Assembly (NCBI GenBank): GCA_038025085.1
Contig: CM076152.1
Span: forward strand, 32,305,501-32,369,500
Direction: 5' to 3'
Origin: Tetragonia tetragonoides
Taxonomy: Eukaryota; Streptophyta; Magnoliopsida; Caryophyllales; Aizoaceae
DNA length: 64,000 bases
The first letter of the stretch is position 1. The number at the start of each line of letters is the position of its first letter. Below the pieces are notes generated by a model. The model made no database searches. It worked only from the letters and a program-made list of their open reading frames with translations, and was not told where the DNA came from. Below, piece by piece: positions 22,950 to 34,001 of this stretch. Both the position numbers and the translations under genes were made by a program.

Positions 22950-22963
22950 TTAGAAGCGAAATT
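22950..22963 (+). promoter_or_regulatory. Putative primer-binding site of the copia element (not the usual Met-tRNA type)
   Basis: TTAGAAGCGAAATT lies two bases after the LTR. It is not the tggtatcagagc complement of initiator Met-tRNA found in most plant copia elements. It is exactly complementary (14 nt) to LTR positions 22829-22842. CTTCTAA is also the kind of sequence found in an Arg(UCU) tRNA anticodon loop. Confidence 0.55.
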
Positions 22964-22982
22964 TTTTTTTGTCACTGATTAA

Positions 22983-25900
22983 ATGGCTCTCTCCATCAAC
23001 AAATTGATCCCTGACCTTTCCAAGATTGAACAACTAGATGGCGACAATTACAAACGCTGGTCGCAGAGGATGCTAATCTTCTTTGAACAACTTGATATTG
23101 ATTATGTTCTCTTCAACGACCCTCCAAAGGCCACTGCTGCTAGTCACTATTCCGGATACCACTCCGGACCCGAAGAAAGACAAAGGGAAAGCTGTTGATC
23201 CAGACCAGGCACTCAAATACGAAAAGGATAACAAAACTGTTAGAGGTCAATTACTCAGTCACATGTCGAACCCTGTATTTGATCTGTTTATCAAAACCAA
23301 GTCTGCCAAATCAATATGGGACATGCTGGAGAAAAAGTATGGTGCTGACGATGCTTGAAAACGCAAGTACGTGACTGGAGATTGGCTTCGATTCCAGATG
23401 GTGGATAACAAACCAATCATGCCTCACGTTCATGAGTATGAACACCTTGTTGCTGACATACTGTTAGAAGGCATGCATATGTGTGAAGTACTGCAAGCCA
23501 ATGTCCTCATCGAGAAACTTCCTGACTCTTGGTCCAACTACCGCAACTCTCTCAAACATAAGAAGAGGGATGTTAAGCTTGAAGAACTGATCAGCCACAT
23601 GAAGATAGAGGAAGCAAACAGGCTGATATGCTGTCAATGAACTTGCTGTTAAGGCTAACATTGTTGAGTCTTCTGTTTCTAAATTTGACAGGTACAACAA
23701 GAACAATTCTGGAAAACCGAACCAGAAAAAATTAGGAGTCCAGAACACCAAGTTCGGAATGAAGAAAGGCTCGAAGGAGAAAGGCAAAGGTGGAGGATGC
23801 TACATGTGCGGCAAACCTGGACACAGGGCATACCAATGCTACAGCTGCGCTGATGCACCGAAAAACCCCATCAAAAAGGAGAACAACAAACCCCAAGCAA
23901 ATCTGGCTGAGGAAGATGAAGTCATTGCTGCTGTTGTCTCCGAAGTGAACCTGGTCGGGAACAAAGTTGAGTGGATTGTTGACACAGGAGCAACCAAACA
24001 TTTATGCTCAAACCGAGAGATGTTCCTGGAGTTCGAAAAGGCTACTGAAGGTGAACAGGTTTACATGGGTAACTCCAGCAGCTCGGAGGTTTTTGGTAAA
24101 GGGAAAATTTTACTTAAATTAAATTCTGGAAAAACTTTATCTTTGCAGAATGTCCTGTATGTGCCTTCTCTTCGCAGGAACCTAATCTCTGGTGCTCTCC
24201 TTAACAAGGCAGGGGTGAAGCTAGTTTTTGAAGCTGATAAATTAGTACTAACTAGAAACGGGGATTTTGTGGGGAAGGGCTACATGTCGGGGGGGCTCTT
24301 TGTTTTAGATTCTGTTGTTGAGTATGTTGTAGCTAATAAAGCTTCCTCTTCTGCTTATTTCGTTGAGTCTTATGATATTTGGCATGCTAGATTAGGTCAC
24401 GTAAATTCTAATTCTATAAAACGCATTCAGAACATGGAACTAATTCCTAATCTAGCTAATAATGGACTCGATAAATGTGAAATCTGTGTTGAGGCAAAGT
24501 ATGCAAAGAAACCTTTTAAGTCTGTAACCGAAAGGAAAACTGAACTATTAGAATTAATTCATTCGGACTCAGCAGACTTTAAGAACACAGAAAGCAGAGG
24601 TGGTAAACACTATTACATTACTTTTGTAGATGACCATTCGAGATATACTAAAGTATATCTTCTTCGAACTAAAGATGAGGTAGAACAAAAGTTTATGATC
24701 TTTAAAGCCGAAGTAGAAAATCAGTTAGACCGTAAGATTAAAAGACTTAGGTCCGATAGGGGTGGAGAATATGGTACAAACTTCCTTAAGGATGTATGTG
24801 AGGAAAACGGGATTATCCATGAGACGTCACCCCCTTATACTCCACAATCAAATGGAGTAGCTGAACGGAAAAACAGAACACTTAAGGACATGATGAATGC
24901 AATGTTAATTAGTTCTGGTTTATCCAGTGAAATGTGGGGGGAGGCTATACTTTCTGCAAACCATATTCTTAATAGAGTACCTCATAAAAAATTAGACAAA
25001 ACCCCTTACGAACTTTGGAAGGGCTACGCGCCCAACCTTAAATACTTGAGAGTGTGGGGGTGTTTAGCTAAAGTTGGGTTACCTGACTTTAAGCGTAAAA
25101 ACATTGGACCTAAGACTATTGATGCTATTTTTGTTGGATATGCTGAAAATAGTGCTGCATACAGATTTCTATGTATTTCTAATCGTTCTATGTGTGAATC
25201 AAAAGGTGCTGAATTTTTTGAGAATGTATTTCCATTAAAGAAAACTGCTGTTTCCCATGAGAATGTGCCTGCTGGTTTTGCATCTTCTTTTGTGTCTGTG
25301 TCTCCTTCCATTGTTCCTAATACTGTAAGTGAACCTAGGAGGAGTAAAAGGCGTAGAATGGAAACCAATTTTGGTCCCGATTTTGTGACATCCCTTTTAG
25401 TAGAACTCACAGATGTTAATAAACTAGATGAACTAATTGTGTGTCTTCACATGTTAGAAGATGATCCTAAGACATATGAAGAAGCTATGAGTTCTATAGA
25501 CGCTAGTTTTTGGAAAGATGCTGTTAATAGTGAGATAGAGTCGATAATGTCTAATCACACTTGGGAACTAGTAGACTTGCCTAAAGGTAGTAAAGCCATT
25601 GGTTGTAAGTGGATCTTTAAGAAGAAACTTAAAACAGATGGTACTGTGGAAAGATTTAAGGCAAGACTTGTGATTAAAGGGTTCACACAAAAATTTGGTG
25701 TAGACTTCTTTTATACATACTCACCTGTAACTAAGATCGCCACTATTCGTGCTTTATTTGCTTTGGCCTCCATTCATGATTTAATTATTCATCAAATGGA
25801 TGTTAAAACGGCCTTTTTAAATGGTGATTTAGAAGAAGAAATTTATATGGTGCAACCTCCAGGATTTGTAGTTCCTGGACAAGAGCAAAAAGTATGTAGG

Positions 25901-27001
25901 CTTAAGAAGTCTCTGTATGGTCTAAAACAAGCCCCAAAACAGTGGTTTGAAAAGTTTCATAAAACTATTCTTGATTTTGGGTTTGTAGCTAATGGGTCTG
26001 ACACTTGTGTGTACTCAAGGATGTTTGGTAAAGATTGTGTAATTATTTGCCTGTATGTCGATGACATGTTATTGTTTGGTACACACATAGATGTTATAAA
26101 TGAAACTAAGAGTTTTTTGTCCTCTCGTTTTGAAATGAAAGACTTAGGTGAAGTAGATGTAATTTTGGGTGTTAAGGTCATAAAACACCATAAAGGCTTC
26201 ACGTTGTCTCAATCACATTACGTAGAGAAAATATTAAAGAAGTTTAATAGCTTTGATGTCGTGCCACTAAAAACACCATATGATGCTAGCATACCTTTAT
26301 GTAAAAATAAAGGAAATAGTGTATCACAACCTGAATATGCTAAAATAATTGGAAGTTTGATGTTTCTAATGAATTACACTCGACCCGATATTGCTTATGC
26401 TGTAAGTAGACTTAGTCGTTATACCCATAACCCCAGTAGAGATCATTGGATTGCTCTTAGGAGACTTTTAAAATACCTAAAAGGTACCTTTGATTGGGGA
26501 TTACACTTTGTTGGGTATCCCGGGGTTTTAGAGGGGTATTGTGATGCTAATTGGGTAACCGATAACGGCGAGGTGAGCTCCACTAGTGGATATGTATTTA
26601 CATTAGGTGGTGTTGCAATATCTTGGAAGTCTGCCAAACAGACTTGTATAGCTCGATCCACTATGGAATCCGAGTTTATAGCACTCGACTTAGCGGGTCA
26701 AGAGGCTGAGTGGTTAAGAAATTTACTGGCTGATGTCCCATTGTGGGGGAGACCAACTCCCCCAGTTTCTCTACTTTGTGACTCACAGTCTGCCATGTGT
26801 GTTGCCAAGAACAAAGTTTATAATGGCAAGAAAAGACACATTCGAATTAGACATGATGCTGTGAGGTTATTAATTGAGACGGACGTACTCACTATGGAGT
26901 ATGTTAGGTCCGAGAGGAACATAGCAGATCCATTAACTAAAGGACTAAGTAGAAAAGTGGTCCTAGATTCGTCGAGGGGAATGGGGCTAAAGCCTTGCTA
27001 G
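22983..27001 (+). pseudogene. Copia gag-pol polyprotein, inactivated in gag
   Basis: This is a Ty1-copia polyprotein in the order GAG, protease, integrase, reverse transcriptase, RNase H. Gag starts at the ATG at 22983 (LDGDNYKRWSQRM). It is broken by a frameshift near 23150, a TGA at 23356-23358 and a frameshift near 23630-23700. The rest is one open frame (23759-27001, 1080 codons). Visible motifs: zinc knuckle [14 protein letters not shown], protease [13 protein letters not shown], integrase HHCC (WHARLGHV ... CEICVEAK), integrase core (FVDDHSRY ... [17 protein letters not shown]), RT ([40 protein letters not shown]) and RNase H ([17 protein letters not shown]). The pol part appears intact, but the normal frame is lost in gag. 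The element is nested in a LINE. Confidence 0.93.
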
Positions 27002-27612
27002 ATGAGGAATCCGTGGTTGACACCCATCTTGTTTATACAAGAATAGTGGTCAAACGAAGCCGTGGAAAGACTCATATTTGTACACTACTTCCCATTCCTA
27101 TGACATATGTACATATGAGGTTGAGCCTTGAGCTCTTAATGAATTCATAGCCCTAATATTGGGTGGTCCTATTTGAGACGGACTTGATTGATTCACCGTT
27201 GATTTGAGAGGTTGAGCATATTTAATGCTCTTAATGATTTCATAGCCCTTATTTGGGTGGTCTATGTATTGAGAATTTGAGATAGACTTGATGAAGTCAC
27301 CTACGTGAGTGTGAAGGGTTGGCCTCCTTCTATGAAAGACTATGGGCTGTCTTTCTTGAGCACTCATGAGCATCCCAAGGATACTTGGCTATTGTATGTT
27401 GCTTTTATCACGGAACTCGTAAATTCTAAGGTGAGATATGTGTTATTAGGATTTGTTCTCAAATCGTGGAAGTTCCAGATTCGTTCACTTCCGTGATGAG
27501 GGAACTGCCTAATTTTCACTATGTGTTGGTTCAATCGTAAGACACCAACATTTAAGTGTCAAACCTTTCCTATGCTCAGAACCATTGTTTTTCGTTTGCA
27601 TTAGTGGGGGAT
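27002..27612 (+). other. Copia 3' internal region with polypurine tract
   Basis: This is non-coding sequence between pol and the 3' LTR. It has two short related segments (tcttaatgaattcatagccc near 27137 and ctcttaatgatttcatagcc near 27230). It ends in agtgggggat at about 27603-27612, the polypurine tract directly before the LTR. Confidence 0.75.
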
Positions 27613-28362
27613 TGTTGGTAACGCAAACATATATTGGAAGCCATTGTTTAAATTTAAGCTTATGTTCTTTGGTCTTTCTCTTTCTTGTTTTGGGTGTGTG
27701 AAATGCAAATGTCCCACATTGGAAAACCAAAGAAGTTTTGAGAGGTTTATAAGTAAAGGGCTTCCTTTATTGGTTTGAAGAACTACCCCCTATGGATTGG
27801 GCTAGAGTTGGGCTTCCCCACGCGCGCGCCGCCACCGCCGTCCGTCCGGCTCGGTTTGCACGCGCGTCGCGGTGTGGTGTGGCCCATCTTTTTGGGCGAA
27901 GTTTATTCGAGAGTCCAGTTTTTATGAGACTTTTCGTTTGACAAAGTCCAATCCACGTTTGTCAGTCTTCGTTTGAACGTTTCAAACCAGTTTGCACGTT
28001 CCCTGATTTGTCTCCCCTATTATCTCAGTGGGTTATTGAAAAACTGTCTCCTTTCTTAATAAATATCGTTCTTTTTCAGCAGTTCTGAGATACACAGAAA
28101 ACATCTTCTCTCCCAAAAATTTTCCTCTCTGGTTCTGAGCATATTTTCGCGTTCCATCTTCTGTAAACCGAGTGCACTGTTTACAGAGGCGCTGTGTAAC
28201 CTTGAGGGCGACGTCTATACTGATTTGCACCGTGATCAGGACGAATTTCGCTTCTAAGGCAGTGATCTCTTTCACGCCACAGCTTACATTAAATTCGTAT
28301 TCGCCAAACATTCCACAAATATTTTTCTCCTCTTTTGTTTCAGTGACAATTATTTACCAACA
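27613..28362 (+). repeat. 3' LTR of Ty1-copia element (750 bp)
   Basis: It is nearly identical to 22197-22947 and ends ...TTACCAACA at 28362. The following ATTTT (28363-28367) matches the ATTTT before the 5' LTR (22192-22196), a perfect 5-bp target duplication. The whole copia element is therefore 22197-28362, 6166 bp. Confidence 0.95.
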
Positions 28363-28756
28363 ATTTTCACTCCCCCGCCCTTGCTTAGTCCTCTTTTACA
28401 GTAGGTTGCACAGATACGGATACGGGTGCAAAAACGGGTACGGATACGGGATACCGCATCTCTAAAAAAATAGGATACGGATATGTGTAATAATAATTAA
28501 ACAATATAATATGTAAAAATGATTTTTTTCTCAGAAATCTATATTTTACAATTTTTAAGATGAAAAATAGATAAGCAATGTAAACATGTCTAAAAATTAC
28601 GGATCAAGTATCGGATAAGTATCTTACAAGTATCGGATACGGGATATTGCACCTTTGAGAAGTATCGGTGCAACGGAGCTTTTACATAATGATGTAACAG
28701 GGGTGGCGTAGCTTAAGTTTTGTTCTGGGGCTTGCCCCTCTCTTGCACTAAAAAAA
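28363..28756 (+). mobile_element. LINE 3' end, containing a small GATACGG-repeat insertion
   Basis: This is a continuation of the LINE from 22196. It ends cttgcactaaaaaaa at 28756, followed by the second 19-bp target copy (28757-28775). Within it, about 28393-28685 looks like a separate small element (listed separately). Confidence 0.75.
28393..28685. mobile_element. Small MITE-like element with iterated GATACGG motifs
   Basis: The left part reads ggttgcacagatacggatac and the right part, reverse-complemented, reads ctccgttgcaccgatacttc. Between them gatacgg or its variants recur at least eight times on both flanks of an AT-rich core. Inverted ends with a GTTGCAC-GATAC core suggest a short TIR element. 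The exact limits are uncertain. Confidence 0.5.
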
Positions 28757-29411
28757 AGGTAAGAGAAAAAAGAATTAAATAAATTCAGAATCTTTTTAAA
28801 ATTATTCTCCTAACAAAGGACATTTCACAATTTAAAATACCCAAAACAACGAATTAATGGGCAGAACCTTGAGGTGAAAGAGAGAAAAATGGAAATACAG
28901 CATTCATGGAAATTGAGGTTTTCATTCAGAAACGCAACAGTTGTGGTTTGTTAATTCAATTTGGTCACTGCCCTTTTCTTGCTTCAGGGCTTTTTATCTC
29001 CTCCCATCCCAAATCAGGTTTTTACTTTCCCTTTCAATTGAATTCTCTACTTTTATCAACTTTTTTGTTTGATCAAAAATGTAAAATTAGATGTGTTTCT
29101 GGGTTTCTCTTATATGGGTTCTGATTGTTTGGTCATTTGGTGGTGTCCATTTGGTGTTGACTATGAATATTGAACCTTTTGAATTAAATTGTGGAGAATT
29201 TGTATTGTTGGTAATATCTGTTAGTCTTTTTTCTGCTGATGGTAAGATCAAGTGTTGATTTTGGGGCATACAGGCTGTTAATTTGGGTTTGAGTTGGGTT
29301 TTATTTGGATTACAATGCAGCAGGACAGAAATCAATTATTATTGGACATTGCTCAATTTTGAATTAGCAGACCAACTCAGTTTTCGTTGCTCTTTCATGT
29401 TACAGTTCAGC

Positions 29412-30416
29412 CTAGGTATGTCAAGGAATCGGAGGACGTTCGACGAGCTATGGTGCCACTGGAACTGATACAAAGAGTATGTATTTGTCAACTGGCCATG
29501 CTTTCAGTTTGTTCTAAAAGGCTCCTGTTGAATTGAGCTCTGAATTTTGAGGTTTTGACCATTGTATTGTCTTATTGACCTAGGTTGAAGGTACATTATA
29601 TCTTTGTTATGTTAGATTAGGGTAGAACGTCAGCATTTATATCTGAAGTGGCACTATTGAATTTGAGGCAGTGATAAGGAGCTCAATTCTGAAAGTGGCC
29701 TAATGTGATAGTAGGCACTCATTTTGCCGTTGTGATTCTTTTGATTTATTCAATTTCTTTATGTTTCTTTCTTCTGTATATGTTCTAGCCTGTGGTACGC
29801 AGACTCATCCACTTCAAATGGCAGTCTTTGATACGAAACATTCGACATGAGTATGTACACTTGAAAGATCATACAAGGCAAAATAACTCATTAGATTTCC
29901 TGAAAACGGCCAACCCCCTTACTGTGTTATATATCTCTAATAGAGACTATTAGCCTGGTCCAATGAGCATAACTGGTAGCATAGTGGCAGTAAATATTGC
30001 TGAGTACAATCATCGGCTCAGGGAAATCTGAGGGCTCAATAAGAAAGAAAAAAATATCGATAGTTCGAGAGGTTAGTCAATAGTGTGTTGTTGCTTGATG
30101 TAATGGCCATCCTCCATCAGGCCGGTTGCTTTGCCATTTCCCAATAAAGAAAAAAATTTATAAAGAATAAAATCAAACGTGTTGTTGGTTTGGTAGTGCA
30201 TATGTTTCCAGGACTTGCGCGCATGGATTTCCAGTACAAGTTCTGCTTCTCTGTTATAAAGACACTGACAAACTTCTCTCATATTTAGGTGAGGGAAATC
30301 GGGCAAGAAGCATTGGCGGAACCAGAGACTGTTCAACATAAAGAAACGAAGTAGACTGCTGCACTTGACCTTTCTAAAAGGCTAACGGCTCATACATCGG
30401 ATGCTAGCATAAAAGG
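29412..30416 (+). other. Three exon-like segments of an unidentified gene or pseudogene
   Basis: Segments bounded by plausible AG and GT sites are 29412-29477 (PRYVKESEDVRRAMVPLELI...), 29790-29852 (PVVRRLIHFKWQSLIRNIRH...) and 30292-30415 (VREIGQEALAEPETVQHKET and a stop). The peptides look like real protein sequence, with charged and hydrophobic alternation, and share a compatible frame. I recognise no family, and the third has a stop before its donor. It could be a small gene or a captured gene fragment. RNA evidence would decide. Confidence 0.3.
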
Positions 30417-30865
30417 TATGTGATCAGTACAATGACTGACCCTTGAAGATGTCAACATTTCTTCTTTTCACAACATATGTTGCGTTTACATTATTTGTGT
30501 AGCTTAATACTTGTAACTACAGTTAAGATTATGGTTTACAGCTATATTTATTTTCAATTAATACTTTTGAGAGGTATTCTGTTTGCTAATACACCAATCT
30601 ATTTTATTTGCTTATGTTTAATGCATATTGATTAGCAAGTGGTAGCTTCATTTGTGTCATCTATTCTGTTAACATCCTGATGATTCGAGCCAGTGTGGCA
30701 TTGGCTATGTTGCAGTTCCTTAGTCATACCAGAAGATCCTTCTGCTTCTTTATCGGCATGTATAAAGTGCTATGTTTTTTTTGCAAGGAAACTGCCAAAA
30801 CATTCAAAGACAAATCCATGTATAATTGCATCAAGTGCTATTTTTGCATGTATCTGTGAATAAAC

Positions 30866-30935
30866 TGTGTGTGTGTGTGTTGGTGTAATTCAAGAAACTG
30901 TGTGTGTGTGTGTGTGTGCTGTTTCTTTTTGAGAG
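30866..30935. repeat. TG microsatellite (copy 2)
   Basis: gtgtgtgtgtgtgt tracts lie around ttggtgtaattcaagaaact, matching 18380-18420. Confidence 0.85.
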
Positions 30936-30945
30936 TTGTTTGCAG

Positions 30946-31028
30946 GTTACAATTGCAAAAACGAAGAGAGAGAACAATGGATGTTTCTTCCCAAACTGAC
31001 GAGGGTATTGATATTGATGAGGATTGAG
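30946..31028 (+). other. Exon-like segment, copy 2 of a tandem duplication
   Basis: The segment starts ggttacaattgcaaaaacga after an acceptor-like ttgcag and ends gattgag|gtaagctt. Frame: LQLQKRRERTMDVSSQTDEG then IDIDED and a stop. It is homologous to 18463-18538 but two bases shorter upstream of TMDV. Confidence 0.3.
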
Positions 31029-31740
31029 GTAAGCTTCCACTTATGGAGTTATGGGTTATTGTTGATGGCTTCTAGGTAAATACATGCATGTTTTATTATC
31101 ACTCTATTTAATTCATTTCTCACCTCTGTTCCTAGTTGTTGTTCTTGGCTATTTTCAGCATTTTTATTTAGCTTCTTTGTCTAAAATTTCTAAGTTTAAT
31201 TCGTTATTCTTTGGTATTGAGCTCGAGGTTAGGGTTTCTTTTAGCTTGTCTTGCTGTTCTTGCACTTCAATTTCTAATGAAGTTACTTCAGAATTGTGAA
31301 GATACAGACAAGACAATCCGTGTTTTAATATAATAAAATTAAATGTAGTTACTTTCTATGTTTTGGAGTTGAACTGGTGGCTGTTTGTTCTAAAACATTC
31401 CGAGTTTCGAAAATTTTGATTATTTCTAAGTTGTTTTAGGCTTGGGAATTTCTATGGAACAAAAGAGCAGGTGTAGAATATACTTATGTTATTGTGTGTA
31501 GTTCAATCATTGCTTGGTAGTTTCAGAACCACAGTCCATATAACTATGATGGGATTATGTCTTCATGAGCAGCTGTGTAGAATGTAAGTCGAGCCTAATG
31601 ATTTCTGATAGAGTAATGTTGCACATTCTTTGGTACTCGGAGTGCGTAGATTACCTTATTTTCACAAAGAGAAAACCATTACACATTGGCTAATCCAACA
31701 ACATTCACAACCTATAAAAGACGTTTGTGATAAAAACAAA

Positions 31741-33168
31741 CTATTGCTCTTGTTCTTCTTGCTCTTGTTCTTCTTTTTCTTGTTCTTCTTTTTCGTGTTT
31801 TTCTTCTTGCCATTGCTCTTGTTCTTCTTTTTCTGGCTTAATAGGGACAAGAGATCCACGATATGGTAAAATCTGAAATCTGTGACTGCTATGAAAGTGA
31901 GTATAAACATGACATTGACATTCTTGTTCAGGTTGAGGAGCACGCAGGTTGTAAGAGACAACAGGAGTATCCCTGTATAATTCTCCGACATAGAGTTTAT
32001 GGTCGACAATGCCAATGATATCATGGAACTCCGACTTTAACTCTACACTATACACTTTTGTCCACGATTCTTGCACACTATACTCTCTCATTTCATATAC
32101 ATAATAAATATGAGACATTGGTTCTATAGAATTAGCAACCAATGTCAGGCAGCCATCTACAGGCATAGTAAATGAAGGTGCACCCTTGTTTACAATGTCT
32201 TGTGGTAGCGGAAACACTCGAAAGACCTCAGTTCCAAAGTCGAATGAGAGTATGTTCCATTCGCGCATGTTGTTACCTGGCAGGATCTGGCTAGAAAGCC
32301 AATGGGTCGCCCCGTTCAAGTAAATTCCTTCCCAATGACAGAGATGGGGCAAAAAATCTACACGCCCATCATGACGTACCTTGATAAGATCACAACGATC
32401 TTTGGTGCTAATGATCTTAAACGGGTCGAGTTGTTTCCAAGAATTGGTTGTTAGGCTATACAGATGGAAGAACGAGAAGCGGTCTTGATGATATCGGCTT
32501 AAGGTGGTATATCCCATATGACCGTAACTTGAAATACCAATGAGCTTGTATTCATGGTTATCAGTACTACTACTCGAAGAAGATCTAGATGGCGAAACAA
32601 ACCCGAAACCGCTATTATAAAGAATATCATACAAAGAGTCATCATTAACAGTATAGTCATCCTCATATAGAGGGATTCGAGGAAGAACATGGGAGTGTCT
32701 ATTACCAGGATTCCAAAGTATAAGGGTGCCTACAAACGCTGGAAAGGGTCGGATTATAATGCAGTAGATACCATTCACGGGACCTGACAAACGGCTGACG
32801 AAGTAGTGTGTCTCGTCCCCTGCTAACAAGTTTCTGCTACCTAGGGAAGACGGTGCACCCTCGAGTTCGAGGATGATTTGGTCGCGACCTCCAGAGGAGG
32901 AGAGCAAGCTAGCATTCTTAAGGGCTGATCCACCTGGTTTCTCAATGCCAAAGTTGATCAAGTAGAGGCGATTAGTAGTGGTACTGTCATCAAAATCGAG
33001 GTGGCGATATACGAAGGAAGGGCTGTCTATAAGAGCATACCATGATTTGCACACGACTTTGAGACGTATTAAGGATTTTGGAGGTAACCTTAGGAGGATT
33101 TCAAAGATTATATCTTCAGGAATAATAATTGAGAGATTTTGAGTTTGATCTGTTATTGTTGTAGACAT
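31741..33168 (-). CDS. F-box protein with FBA-type C-terminal domain (intact tandem copy)
   Basis: A single-exon gene of 475 codons. I chose the ATG at 33168 (MSTTITDQTQNLSIIIPEDI) because the pseudogene copy starts at the equivalent ATG. An in-frame ATG 22 codons upstream (33234) is possible. The F-box (about residues 12-55) reads IPEDIIFEILLRLPPKSLIR followed by VVCKSWYALIDSPSFVYRHL. It would bind SKP1/ASK in an SCF ubiquitin ligase. Then comes an F-box-associated region (AGDETHYFVSRLSGPVNGIY, LILWNPGNRHSHVLP, PHLCHWEGIYLNGATHWLSS, NILSFDFGTEVFRVFPLP, GCLTLVAN), which usually chooses the substrate. The last 30 or so residues are Glu/Gln/Lys-rich and coded by a simple repeat that varies between the two copies. 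No intron or lesion is seen. The substrate is unknown. Confidence 0.9.
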   Translation of the reverse strand: MSTTITDQTQNLSIIIPEDIIFEILLRLPPKSLIRLKVVCKSWYALIDSPSFVYRHLDFDDSTTTNRLYLINFGIEKPGGSALKNASLLSSSGGRDQIILELEGAPSSLGSRNLLAGDETHYFVSRLSGPVNGIYCIIIRPFPAFVGTLILWNPGNRHSHVLPRIPLYEDDYTVNDDSLYDILYNSGFGFVSPSRSSSSSSTDNHEYKLIGISSYGHMGYTTLSRYHQDRFSFFHLYSLTTNSWKQLDPFKIISTKDRCDLIKVRHDGRVDFLPHLCHWEGIYLNGATHWLSSQILPGNNMREWNILSFDFGTEVFRVFPLPQDIVNKGAPSFTMPVDGCLTLVANSIEPMSHIYYVYEMREYSVQESWTKVYSVELKSEFHDIIGIVDHKLYVGELYRDTPVVSYNLRAPQPEQECQCHVYTHFHSSHRFQILPYRGSLVPIKPEKEEQEQWQEEKHEKEEQEKEEQEQEEQEQ

Positions 33169-33284
33169 TTTTGTCTTTGGGAGGGTTTGTTGGTACGTTG
33201 ATGAGAAACAATGAAGTTGTATTGTATGTTTCAATTTATAGGACTTGGATTACGATTACGTAATGGAAAAGGTTTATGTTTAAT

Positions 33285-33302
33285 CTTTTTTTTTTTTTTT
33301 TT
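33285..33302. repeat. Poly(T) tract at end of the duplicated F-box promoter
   Basis: Upstream homology with the pseudogene (to about 21248) stops at this T run. Confidence 0.6.
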
Positions 33303-33529
33303 TGAGTAAATGCAATAATCTAAGATTAATACTCATGCCGCATGCCTTGAGCGTAGGGCTTTGTTGCCTACTTTAACTTCGTTTCCGAACGAAGATAGGT
33401 GAGACTTGAGAGGAAAAAAAAAAAATAAATTCAGAATCTTTTTATTATTATTCTCCTAACAAAGGACATTCCACAATTTTAAATAAAAATATCAAATACA
33501 ACGAATTAATGAGCAGAGTCTTTAATTAG

Positions 33530-34001
33530 GTTTGTTTATTCAACTAGTTTTGGTCTCGGACGACGGGGTTTTTTTAATTTTATTTTTTATGTTGTCTTTT
33601 TTTTAGGTGTTATTATAGTAGGCCGGTGTCTTAATTATACGGATGGCATAGTCTTATGATTAAGGCTTTTTCTTTTTTTCTCTTTTTTTTTTAAGAAAGT
33701 AAATAAATGTTGTAATAAATAAGTTTTGATACTCAATAATCTATTTTTGTGACAATTTAGTTTAACAGGTTAATCATACAATGAAAGTAACGAATGACAT
33801 AACAACACATGACAATGTAATAGTGATATAAGTGCTACATGACAAACATAACAAATACCTCGTATAAGTGTCACATGGCGAGGAGAAACTGTGCACTGTA
33901 AATGTTTTATAACTTCTACCGAACATTATAGAGTCAAATATAGGACATATGAATCTCATTTTGAAGTATATTTCGAACCAGATGCAATGAAGTAAGAATT
34001 A
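33530..34001. other. Intergenic sequence without recognised features
   Basis: AT-rich with T runs. No gene or element ends are seen. Confidence 0.5.

Larger units (their letters stand above)
28757..33430. repeat. Second unit of the tandem F-box duplication
   Basis: The junction sequence tagg..gagaaaaaa.., ataaattcagaatcttttt and ctcctaacaaaggacatt occurs at about 28757-28880 and again at about 33407-33525. Together with the matching exon-like segments and F-box genes, this shows a head-to-tail duplication of about 4.7 kb, once the LINE/copia insertion (7.3 kb) is removed. The unit-1 equivalent of 28880-30830 is not recognisable. Confidence 0.75.

Noticed and set aside
22983..23198. A separate small gene at the copia gag start
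   Set aside because: It is the first part of gag, cut off by a frameshift. The following frames continue the same protein.
31630..31869. Phe/Leu-rich plus-strand open frame
   Set aside because: It is the antisense of the Glu/Lys-rich tail of the F-box gene, created by the ctt repeat.
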